Below are positions 56,341 through 64,000 of a DNA stretch of 64,000 nt, in pieces. The DNA is from Burkholderia sp. SRS-W-2-2016 (lineage in GTDB: Bacteria > Pseudomonadota > Gammaproteobacteria > Burkholderiales > Burkholderiaceae). The notes beneath the pieces were generated by a model that saw only the letters and a list, made by a program, of their open reading frames with translations, did no database searches and was not told the DNA's origin. The DNA is taken from the NCBI RefSeq assembly GCF_001931485.1, contig NZ_MSDV01000001.1, positions 1-64,000 of the forward strand, given 5' to 3'. Position 1 is the stretch's first letter, and every line of letters starts with the position of its first letter. A program made the translations under genes and the position numbers.

Positions 56341-59300
56341 TCAGTTCTTCAGCAAAATGGTCAGCAGGTGACTGGCGTGGTCTCGCGCTACGGCGCGCTG
56401 CCAGCCTGCCAGCGGCACCAGCAAGCTGCTGATGCGCCTCTTGATTTCGGGGTGCAAGTCGTGCATGGCCTTCCAGTGGCCCGATGCCATGGTATGGCGG
56501 AGTTCCTCGTCCTCGAACAGCTTTGTCGTCACGCCCCGGGCCATGTCGCTCGACAGATGCGACTCTAGGTAGTGGAATGCCGCCGAATGAGCCGGGCTGG
56601 AAAACCCGGTGTTGTCTTTCTCCTTGATGCGCTGACCGAACAGGTCCAATTGCTCCAGAAACTTCGCTTGGGTGATGCGGCCAGCCTTCTCTTCTTCAAG
56701 CAGTTTTTCCATCTCCTCCGCCAACTTGTCGAAGAACACAGGGTCCTTGTCGCGGCCCGTCTCGATAGTGTGTTTCAATTGGTTCTTCATCACCAGCGCC
56801 CGACTGCCGGGGCTGGCTAGCTTCTTGAGCCGGTCCATGTCCGAGGCGTCAAGAATCGACACCTCTTTGCCAAGCAGGCTCTTGGCTGGGCTGGCGCTAA
56901 TGTGTTCATCCAGCAACTGCTGCAGGAGCACGGATTCGAGCTTGGTAATTCGTTCCCGATATGCCGTACCTGGCAATTTGTCCCGCAACATTAGACGGAT
57001 TTCAGCAAACAGCGTGAAATACGGTTTGAACTCCACGCCACGCACGTCGGGCAGAATGATGTCGATGCTGCGGTTGAACTGTTTAACCAGCTCCAGAAAG
57101 TCTTCCACCTTATCCAAGCGGGCTGCCGGGTCGAGGAATGTTTCAGCATCGGCCTTGTAGTCCTCACGCTGGCTGACCGGGTCATGCTTGCGCGGTAAAA
57201 GTTTTAGAATCCGTTCGAGAGTCGCTTGCAGCTTGGGCAGCTCGCTTTCCACGCCTTCCCATACCTGGGCAGGCTTGACGTCGCCGCCGTAGATTTTGAG
57301 AGCATGGTCCAAGTGCTCCACCACACCGTGGTAGTCCACAATGTAGCCTGCGTTCTTGCCTGCCAAGGTCCGGTTAACGCGTGCTATGGCTTGCAGCAGG
57401 GTGTGTTCTTTGAGCGGCTTGTCTAGGTACATAGTGCCGACAATCGGCGCATCCCAGCCAGTGAGCAGCATGTCGGACACGATGATGAGCCCGACGTTGT
57501 TGGCATGTACCTTTCCGTCCTTGCCCTTCACTTCATCGCCATAGGGCAGCGGAAACAGCTTGCTGACGAAGTTGGCAATCTGCTCGGTCGGCATGGCGAC
57601 CGGCACCTTGCCGGCCTTGATTTCCCCGCGCACGCGCTCTTCGATGGTGCGGACCTTGTCGGCGCTAACTCCCTTCTCTGCAGCGGCCTCTTTTTCTGAT
57701 GCACCGGTGCGCGAAGCCGTGATATTGGCCAGCGACACCACCACTCGACTCTCGAAGGTGGGCAACCCTTGCTCGCCACGGTCCTTCATGATGGCGTCGA
57801 GCAGGTCTTTGTAGCGTACGGCCATCTCGCGGCCGTCGCACACAAGCATGCCCTTGAGGCCCTTAGCCTGCACGTTGTTCAGAAAGTGCTCAACAAGATG
57901 GTGAGCCACTTTTTCCATGCGGTCGCCGGCTTGTCGCCAGCGGGTGAGCAGTGCCTTCTTCAATGCATGCTGCCGCGCCTCGGGCTCGCTAATGAATTGC
58001 CCTTTGAACGCTTGGTCGAGGCCGACATCGGGCGCCAGCGCCACCCAGGCGTCCTGATACTTGATGGGCAACGTGGCTCCATCGGCCACGGCCTCATGCA
58101 GCCGATACTCGTCGATATATTCACCGCCGCCAAATTCGGCCAGGGTATGTTTGTCGTCGTTCTGCAACGGCGTACCGGTAAAAGCAATGAACTTGGCCTT
58201 TGGCAGACTGGCGCGCATAAAGGCGGCCAGAAAGTCGTACTGGCTACGATGCGCTTCGTCCACCAACACATAGAAGTTGGGTTTGGTGCTCAGCACGCGG
58301 AAGTTCACCTTCTCGCGGTGGACTTCTTCCCACTTGGGCGACAACAGCGCTCCGTCCGCATCGTACTGACCGAAATTGACATTGCGCTCTTCGACCATGA
58401 AGAAGTTCTTGCCGTCACGCACACGCCGGTGGCGCGTCGCTTGGATGGTGTCATCCTCATACTCAGAAGGTTCGGCCGAAGCCTCCGCGTCAGCATCTGT
58501 CTCGTCCTTCTCCTGAAATTTTTGGACCGTGCTCGTGAACACGCTGCCGTAATCATTCGACAGCATCTTGACCAAACCATCAACGGACACGGCCTGGATG
58601 GCCTTGATGCCCACAGCGTGGAAAGTGTCGAAGATTTGCTTGTCGAGGTCGCGTCGGTCGGTCAGCACCAGCACCGTCGGGTTGTCCAAGCCAGTGCTTT
58701 CGGCGCGCAACAGGCGAGCAAGCAGTGCCATGGTGAGCGACTTGCCGCTGCCTTGGGTATGCCACACGACACCGCCGAGTGGCTTTGGTGCAGTTAGCCG
58801 CTGCACCGTCTTACGCACGGCTCGCCACTGCTGGTAACGCGGCAGCTTCTTGACCGTCTTGCCATCGCGGGTTTCGAACAGCACGTAATGGGTAATGAGC
58901 TCCAGAAAGCGCGCGGGCTCGAACAACGCCCACAGCAACTCATCTTGTTCGCTCGGCTCATCCGCCAACAAAGCCGTCACCTCGGCACGCTCAGCGTCTT
59001 GCAGCCGATAGTGCGCATAGAACGCCGGGGGCGTGAAGATGGAGCCATACAGCCCTTGCCGGCCATTCAACCCTACGCTGACCTGATTGAACACAAACTG
59101 GGCCGAGAAGGTCGCCCGGTAACCATCCAGTTGCGCAAGGGCTTCATCCAGCCTGTGGTGGCTGGCCTTGCACTCGATGATGGCCATGGGCAGGCCGTTG
59201 ACGAACAGCAGCAGGTCTGGCCGGAACACATCGTCGTCGGCATTGCGGCCCACGTACTGGTCGACTACGTGGAAGTCGTTGTTGGTCGATTTGCTGGCGT

Positions 59301-59631
59301 CAAAGAAACGCACGCTGCGCGGCTTGCCCTCCGCATCCTTGACCTGGATGTCGGAGCGGTGCACCGCCTGCTCCCAAAACGCCTTGTTGGCGGGTAACAG
59401 TTCGTCGTTGACCCGTTTGCGCAGTTCGATGAGGGCGGCGTCCACACCACCGGGTGCGAATGCCAGCCATGGGTTCAGCATCTGCAACCGGGGCTTGAGG
59501 ACATTTTCCAACACAGGGGCAAGGTGGCGGTGTTCGACCGCGACCTGACCGCCCGGCAGGTGGATGTAGCCCAGCTTGACCAGCCAGTCGATGGCTGGAA
59601 TTTCAACGCCGGTCTTTTCTGCGTTGCCCAT
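56341..59631 (-). CDS. hsdR: Type I restriction enzyme, R subunit
   Basis: 1096 residues. The N-terminal PD-(D/E)xK nuclease carries RPDLLLFVNGLPMAIIECKASHH (about 145-165). The translocase has Walker A VWHTQGSGKSLTMALLARLL, DEAHRSQYD (motif II), AFTGTPL (motif III), and motif VI-like QAIARVNRT. It translocates DNA and cuts far from unmethylated recognition sites when bound to HsdM2S. The ATG follows AAGGA at suitable spacing, 36 bp after hsdS. Confidence 0.95.
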   Translation of the reverse strand: MGNAEKTGVEIPAIDWLVKLGYIHLPGGQVAVEHRHLAPVLENVLKPRLQMLNPWLAFAPGGVDAALIELRKRVNDELLPANKAFWEQAVHRSDIQVKDAEGKPRSVRFFDASKSTNNDFHVVDQYVGRNADDDVFRPDLLLFVNGLPMAIIECKASHHRLDEALAQLDGYRATFSAQFVFNQVSVGLNGRQGLYGSIFTPPAFYAHYRLQDAERAEVTALLADEPSEQDELLWALFEPARFLELITHYVLFETRDGKTVKKLPRYQQWRAVRKTVQRLTAPKPLGGVVWHTQGSGKSLTMALLARLLRAESTGLDNPTVLVLTDRRDLDKQIFDTFHAVGIKAIQAVSVDGLVKMLSNDYGSVFTSTVQKFQEKDETDADAEASAEPSEYEDDTIQATRHRRVRDGKNFFMVEERNVNFGQYDADGALLSPKWEEVHREKVNFRVLSTKPNFYVLVDEAHRSQYDFLAAFMRASLPKAKFIAFTGTPLQNDDKHTLAEFGGGEYIDEYRLHEAVADGATLPIKYQDAWVALAPDVGLDQAFKGQFISEPEARQHALKKALLTRWRQAGDRMEKVAHHLVEHFLNNVQAKGLKGMLVCDGREMAVRYKDLLDAIMKDRGEQGLPTFESRVVVSLANITASRTGASEKEAAAEKGVSADKVRTIEERVRGEIKAGKVPVAMPTEQIANFVSKLFPLPYGDEVKGKDGKVHANNVGLIIVSDMLLTGWDAPIVGTMYLDKPLKEHTLLQAIARVNRTLAGKNAGYIVDYHGVVEHLDHALKIYGGDVKPAQVWEGVESELPKLQATLERILKLLPRKHDPVSQREDYKADAETFLDPAARLDKVEDFLELVKQFNRSIDIILPDVRGVEFKPYFTLFAEIRLMLRDKLPGTAYRERITKLESVLLQQLLDEHISASPAKSLLGKEVSILDASDMDRLKKLASPGSRALVMKNQLKHTIETGRDKDPVFFDKLAEEMEKLLEEEKAGRITQAKFLEQLDLFGQRIKEKDNTGFSSPAHSAAFHYLESHLSSDMARGVTTKLFEDEELRHTMASGHWKAMHDLHPEIKRRISSLLVPLAGWQRAVARDHASHLLTILLKN

Positions 59632-59667
59632 GTCTGGGTTCCTTTTTGTTCTTATAGTGTCGTGTGC

Positions 59668-60990
59668 TCAGGCTACCACTTGCTCGGTAGCTTCCAACTT
59701 GACGCGCCATTCGCCGGTCAGGAGCTTTTGCATCAGGCCGCGTTTGAGCGTCTGTAACCTCTCGCGCTTGGTTTCCAGCAAACCGATTTTGCTTTGGACA
59801 GCGTCAAGAGTTTTATTTATCGCGAACTGCTCGGGCAATGGCGGAACCGGGACTTTGATGTCAGCCAAGGCCGACAAGCCCAAAGTCTTGTTTCGTCCTG
59901 CCCCTCCTGGCGAGGCGAGGCCAATCGCTGTCAAACCTGGCGGGGTTAGAAGGTATCGGGCGACAAAATCGGTACTGGCTCTTGCGCGGTCAACCTCGCA
60001 GGTTATATACCTGTGCGAGCCATATCGACCATCATCTTCCGGTTTAGCCACAGCAATTGCACCTTCCCAGGCGAACACATTAGAAAGTAGTAGGTCACCG
60101 GTCTTGATAACAAACAGCCGCTTGTTTCCCACTTCAACGCCGCTCAACGCTGGCTTGTGGAATGTGCCTCTACCAAATGAACGAAGACCGAGTTCCGGGT
60201 AGCTCCCCTCTAATTGAACCTCAACTTCACGCCGAACGATGGGCGCAACTACGCCCATTCTCACCCACTGCCAACTGGCAGGATATGTTTGGGAGCCAAC
60301 CTTCCTAAAGCTGTCATGCTTGACCCATCGCCCACCGGCATCCTGCATACCCATGCCTCGGCTGAATAGCGTCTGTATTAGCCCACGCTTAAGAGTCTGG
60401 GTGGCTTCAATCTGGCGGGCGATTACATCCAACTTATCGTAGACGGCGGTGAGGATGACAGCAATTTTTTGTTGCTCGGGGATGGAGGGTAGCCCAATTT
60501 CATATTCGCGCAGAAAGTCAGCGGGAACACGCTTTTGTCCCGCGGAACCGACCATGCTTCGCTCACCGCTTCGTCGAAACGATTCATCGCGCGTATGCAA
60601 ATGCAAAAAGGATGGCAGGGCATGCCCCTTCTTTGCGCGAATGACATGAAATTCGGTACTACCGAAACCAATCCCACTAAGCAGACTTGTCGCGAGTGCA
60701 CCCTTGCCATTTTCGAAGCACGGCGTAATCTTGGCTACCAAGACATCATTCTCAACAAATGATGTGAAACCCTTTGCCACATCTTGATAGTTACGTATCT
60801 GCCTGCCAATTACCCGCCCATCTTCGGAAACGTCGCCCATGGCCAGAAAGGACACTTCATCGTTTTCTGAGTCGGGCTTGGCGCGACCGGGATTGATGTC
60901 GGCGATGTCAGACAGTTTCGAAACGCGCCAATCTACGGGAACTTGACCAGTGGCTGCATTCTGGCAATCCAGCAATTTCGCCCCCATCAT
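59668..60990 (-). CDS. hsdS: Type I restriction enzyme, specificity subunit
   Basis: 440 residues with two target-recognition domains (about 15-165 and 235-390). The two conserved helical repeats are [31 protein letters not shown] and [31 protein letters not shown]. These helices form the coiled-coil spacer that sets the gap in the bipartite recognition site. Its start overlaps the hsdM stop as ATGA. Confidence 0.95.
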   Translation of the reverse strand: MMGAKLLDCQNAATGQVPVDWRVSKLSDIADINPGRAKPDSENDEVSFLAMGDVSEDGRVIGRQIRNYQDVAKGFTSFVENDVLVAKITPCFENGKGALATSLLSGIGFGSTEFHVIRAKKGHALPSFLHLHTRDESFRRSGERSMVGSAGQKRVPADFLREYEIGLPSIPEQQKIAVILTAVYDKLDVIARQIEATQTLKRGLIQTLFSRGMGMQDAGGRWVKHDSFRKVGSQTYPASWQWVRMGVVAPIVRREVEVQLEGSYPELGLRSFGRGTFHKPALSGVEVGNKRLFVIKTGDLLLSNVFAWEGAIAVAKPEDDGRYGSHRYITCEVDRARASTDFVARYLLTPPGLTAIGLASPGGAGRNKTLGLSALADIKVPVPPLPEQFAINKTLDAVQSKIGLLETKRERLQTLKRGLMQKLLTGEWRVKLEATEQVVA

Positions 60991-62606
60991 GCTCCAGCCT
61001 CCCGTAGCCCCAACTCGACCAAATAGCTATTTAGCTGCACATCAATCTGCGCCTCTTCATCCGCCAGCACTTCAAGCTGCGCCAAGGTTGCGGCCACATC
61101 CACCGTCTCTTCCACCTCACCGTTATCGATGTAGCGGGCAATGTTGAGGTTGCCGTCGTTCTTGCGAATCTCCTCCACCGTCACTACGCGGCAGTAGTTT
61201 TCCACCTCGGTTTGATGGTCAAACGCCGCCTTGTGTGCAGCCACGATGTGGGCGATGTCTTCCGGGCGTAGCATGTTCTGCGCTTTGCCTTCTAGGTAGT
61301 CCCGGCTGGCGTCGATGATGATGACCTTCCCCTTGAGTGCCGCCGGCTTGCGCTTGTTTAGCACCAACACGCAGGCCGGGATGGCGGTGTTGTAGAACAG
61401 CGCCGAAGGTAGGCCTATGATGGCCTCAATCAGGTCACCCGGTTGGTTACCGCTGGCGGAATCAGTGCCGAACAGCAGCCCTTCACGAATCTTGCCTTCC
61501 TCGCCACTACGAAATAGCACGCCGTGCGGCAGGATTACGCCCATGCGGCCATCGGCCTTCAGACTAGCAAGCATATGCTGGGCGAAAGCCAAATCAGCAT
61601 AGCCGCGCGGCGGGACGCCGTAACCAAAGCGGCCATAAGGGTCGCTGACCAGCTTGTAGTTGGGCGCCTTGGGCTTCTTTTCACCCTCCTGCTCAGCTTC
61701 GGCAGCGAGTTCCAGCGGCGCCCACCATGCCTTGGCGGAAAACGGCGGATTGGCAATCACCCGGTCGAAGGTTTTCAGGTAATCGCCGTCCAGGTGCTTG
61801 GGTTCGACCAGCGTGTCACCGCGCTCAATGTCAGCCCGCATGTTGTGCAGGTACAGGTTGAGCTTGGCTATGGCCCAGGTGCCCAGGTTCTTTTCTTGGC
61901 CATAGAGCAGCACATTCGGCTTGCCACCCAGCAACGTGCCGCCTTGCAACTCGGCGATGTGGTGGGCGCTTTCTACTAGCATGCCGCCGCTGCCGCAGGT
62001 GGGGTCGTACACGCTCATGCCCGGCCTCGGGTCGAGCAGCCCAACCACCAACTGCACCACGCCCTTAGGCGTGTAGAACTCGCCCCCCTTCTTGCCTGCG
62101 TCGTCAGCAAACTGCTTGATGAGGTACTCGTAAGCATCGCCCAGCATGTCGGCCTTGTAAAGGTCGGCATTGCCCAGCTTGTACTGGTTGAAGTGGCGCA
62201 GCAGGCGTTGCAACGTATGGTCGGACAGCACACGCTTATCGCCGTACTGGGTGGCGGTCAGTACGTGTTGCAGGTCGGTGCCTTTCACGCCGGCTTCGAT
62301 GTCGTGGAAGGCTTTGTCGAGTGCCTCGCCAATGTTCTCGGTGCGGGTAATGAGCCAGCCCCAGCGCGCAGTTGACGGGAAGGCGCCCTGGTCCTCGCAG
62401 ACTTCGGCATCGGCCTCTGCCTGACTCAAGCCTTCATCTGCCATCAACTGGTTGACGCGCTCTTCGAACACGTCGTTGAAACGCTTGAGGAACAAGAGCC
62501 CGAAGATGTAGTTCTTGAAGTCGGACGAGTCGATGGAGCCGCGCAGAATATTGGCGGATTCCCAGAGCCAACTCTCCAGAGCTTCGAGGGTAAGTTGATT
62601 AGCCAT
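60987..62606 (-). CDS. hsdM: Type I restriction enzyme, methyltransferase subunit
   Basis: 539 residues of N6-adenine methyltransferase. The N-terminal helical HsdM domain is [36 protein letters not shown] motif I is [13 protein letters not shown] and catalytic motif IV is [13 protein letters not shown]. It modifies host sites and forms the enzyme core with HsdS and HsdR. It begins 18 bp after the upstream methylase-like gene, so all are one transcription unit. Confidence 0.96.
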   Translation of the reverse strand: MANQLTLEALESWLWESANILRGSIDSSDFKNYIFGLLFLKRFNDVFEERVNQLMADEGLSQAEADAEVCEDQGAFPSTARWGWLITRTENIGEALDKAFHDIEAGVKGTDLQHVLTATQYGDKRVLSDHTLQRLLRHFNQYKLGNADLYKADMLGDAYEYLIKQFADDAGKKGGEFYTPKGVVQLVVGLLDPRPGMSVYDPTCGSGGMLVESAHHIAELQGGTLLGGKPNVLLYGQEKNLGTWAIAKLNLYLHNMRADIERGDTLVEPKHLDGDYLKTFDRVIANPPFSAKAWWAPLELAAEAEQEGEKKPKAPNYKLVSDPYGRFGYGVPPRGYADLAFAQHMLASLKADGRMGVILPHGVLFRSGEEGKIREGLLFGTDSASGNQPGDLIEAIIGLPSALFYNTAIPACVLVLNKRKPAALKGKVIIIDASRDYLEGKAQNMLRPEDIAHIVAAHKAAFDHQTEVENYCRVVTVEEIRKNDGNLNIARYIDNGEVEETVDVAATLAQLEVLADEEAQIDVQLNSYLVELGLREAGA

Positions 62607-62624
62607 GTCGATATTCGAGTCTAG

Positions 62625-64000
62625 TTAAGCTGTTTTGTTGACACTCAAAGCCGCAAAGTTATTGTCGGGCCAACGCCGAGAGGAGATGTTCACAATTTCA
62701 CCCTCAAGGTTCGCAATCTGGTTTTCGAGTTCGCAGAGCCGGTCATAGTCCTGCCGAATTTCAACATAAGCCTGCTCGGATGGTATCGGCACAGAAACTG
62801 TGCTCAACAGTGTCGCGGGACTGATGTGCTGAACACCAGCACCGACCTGAAGTCCGGTTAGTTGAGCTTGGCCATGAGGCGAACGCAGGTACATGAGTAA
62901 GACTTCGGGCGACAGATTTTTGTCACCTAAACAGGGATTTAAGCGTAGTGCGAGACAACTCTGCGACAGAATGATTGGTTGGCGCTGCGCAGACGTCCCC
63001 ATCAACGCAACCCGTCCGACTGAACCCTTGATGGTAATGACAATATCTCCGGGCTGTACCAAAGCCGACGTTTTCGGCGCCGCTTTCAGATAGACGGTTT
63101 TCTCAATATCGTGATTGACTGGCCGCCATTGGCGCATATCAGGCAATCCGACCTCTGCGACTTCATAAGGGGTAGTTTCTTTCGCTGATGCAGGTGGTCT
63201 GACTGCTTCGCAGATGTCGCCAAGTTTGACGGCAGCATCCCTTAAATCTGCGATACGCTGTAAATAGCGTGACGGCGCGAAACTGAATTCGTTCTCTTCA
63301 ATTTCATCGTAGCCTACGTGGCGAGCCTTATCCGATTCGAGCAAGCCAAGTGCAATTTCCCGGCCGGCCGACACAATGTCACCGGCCTCAACAAGTGCGC
63401 GTCGACCATGCCCGAGGTCGGCCATGTAAACAGTGTCTGGAGCGGCATCGTTGCTCATCACAGTAATAGCGCCTGCGATACCACTAGACCCAAACACGCC
63501 CGGCGGCAGTGTGACAACCGCTTTTACCCGACTGCCTTTTCCATCCCGGTGAAGTAGAGTTTCTCGCAAACGTTGCTCTTGACCTTTGTTAAACAAGACA
63601 CCCTGAGGGGTGAGGAAAACAGCTCGCTTGTCGATTCGGTTAGCAAACTCGGACAACGCCCAAGACTCGCTGCGTGCATATTGCTCATGGGTACGTGTTT
63701 TCATGATGTCCCATGTCAACACATGTTGGTCCCTAATCCGCATACCGACTGGCGGTACGATAAGCGCATAGTCTGCTCGCAGCACCGGTCGGCCAACCTC
63801 ATCTCGGTCGACTTCGGTACGGACGCGCGAAGGGCGGCACTGACCGGTTTCAATCATCAGCAAAAGCTGTCGGCTAACTTGCGAGACGGTTAGCGGAGAG
63901 GCTGAAAGCACGCGCCACCCACGACGTAATGTCTCTACGGTCAGCTGTCCCTTACCGTCGAATGGAATCCAGACCTCACTGTCTGCCGGCGCATCAACCA
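62625..64000 (-). CDS. N6-methylase-like protein with HsdS-type tail, degenerate catalytic motif (5' end beyond window)
   Basis: The frame is open to the right edge, so at least 458 residues are seen and the start is outside; the GTG at 63911 is probably internal. The N-terminal visible part, VWIPFDGKGQLTVETLRRGW, resembles the motif I region (FDGxGQ). ADYALIVPPVGMRI sits where NPPF/Y should be, but the catalytic Asn is Val. A middle segment (FLTPQGVLFNKGQEQRLRETLLHRDGKGSRVKAVVTLPPGVFGSSGI) is the methylase distal domain. From about 63200 down, an HsdS-like recognition domain follows (GDIVITIKGSVGRVAL, IILSQSCLALRLN, VPIPSEQAYVEIRQDYDRLCELENQIANLE). It is likely a non-catalytic M-S fusion in the hsd operon. 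Confidence 0.7.
   Translation of the reverse strand, partial: VDAPADSEVWIPFDGKGQLTVETLRRGWRVLSASPLTVSQVSRQLLLMIETGQCRPSRVRTEVDRDEVGRPVLRADYALIVPPVGMRIRDQHVLTWDIMKTRTHEQYARSESWALSEFANRIDKRAVFLTPQGVLFNKGQEQRLRETLLHRDGKGSRVKAVVTLPPGVFGSSGIAGAITVMSNDAAPDTVYMADLGHGRRALVEAGDIVSAGREIALGLLESDKARHVGYDEIEENEFSFAPSRYLQRIADLRDAAVKLGDICEAVRPPASAKETTPYEVAEVGLPDMRQWRPVNHDIEKTVYLKAAPKTSALVQPGDIVITIKGSVGRVALMGTSAQRQPIILSQSCLALRLNPCLGDKNLSPEVLLMYLRSPHGQAQLTGLQVGAGVQHISPATLLSTVSVPIPSEQAYVEIRQDYDRLCELENQIANLEGEIVNISSRRWPDNNFAALSVNKTA

Overview
This window looks like the replication-gene region of the main chromosome of a Burkholderiales bacterium, most likely Burkholderia sensu lato or Paraburkholderia. The evidence is a high-GC, C-ending codon style, the order mnmE-yidC-yidD-rnpA-rpmH // dnaA-dnaN-gyrB, an oxidative-type sugar catabolic locus with an AraFGH-like ABC transporter, and a complete Wsp chemosensory operon. 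No rRNA, tRNA, CRISPR array or intact insertion sequence was seen.

Layout. 0.1-5.5 kb: a small membrane protein, a MarR regulator with a DHA2-family efflux pump, a lipoprotein, two tandem DnaA boxes and gshA. 5.8-8.0 kb: the adaptive alkylation-repair pair ada-alkA, with overlapping genes. 8.2-8.3 kb: a strong promoter followed about 40 nt later by an intrinsic terminator, predicting a ~63-nt RNA with two CTCCTCC (anti-Shine-Dalgarno-like) motifs. 8.4-10.7 kb: a VOC protein, a YaeQ protein and a LysR regulator. 10.9-16.6 kb: aldehyde dehydrogenase and araF-araG-araH, interrupted by an 84-bp degenerate tandem repeat that starts inside the dehydrogenase stop region and by a hairpin-rich spacer. 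16.9-20.7 kb: small secreted and membrane proteins, a HIT hydrolase, a GlxA-type regulator and a short-chain dehydrogenase. 20.7-30.1 kb: wspA-B-C-D-E-F-R on the minus strand. It runs from a membrane chemoreceptor, through methylation and a CheA-type kinase, to a GGEEF diguanylate cyclase.

31-34 kb: a small mobile-element remnant holding a P4-type integrase whose C-terminal catalytic tyrosine segment is replaced by a low-complexity tract, plus an SOS-type dinD gene with a perfect LexA box. 34-45.2 kb: the core replication and translation-support genes mnmE, a small HTH regulator, yidC, yidD, rnpA, rpmH, dnaA, dnaN and gyrB.

45.2-64 kb: an accessory island directly after gyrB, more AT-rich in its intergenic DNA and with unlike codon use. 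It holds a trypsin-like protease, two unfamiliar proteins with nuclease-like motifs, and a two-gene DUF4297 (Cap4-type) nuclease plus Rad50/SMC-like zinc-hook ATPase resembling Lamassu or ABC-three-component defence. It also holds a 778-residue PIN-nuclease/coiled-coil/membrane protein, and a type I restriction-modification operon (hsdM-hsdS-hsdR plus a zinc metallopeptidase). That operon is preceded by a methylase-like protein with a degenerate NPPF motif and an HsdS-like tail, which runs off the right edge. The island is the best place to look for undescribed immunity functions.
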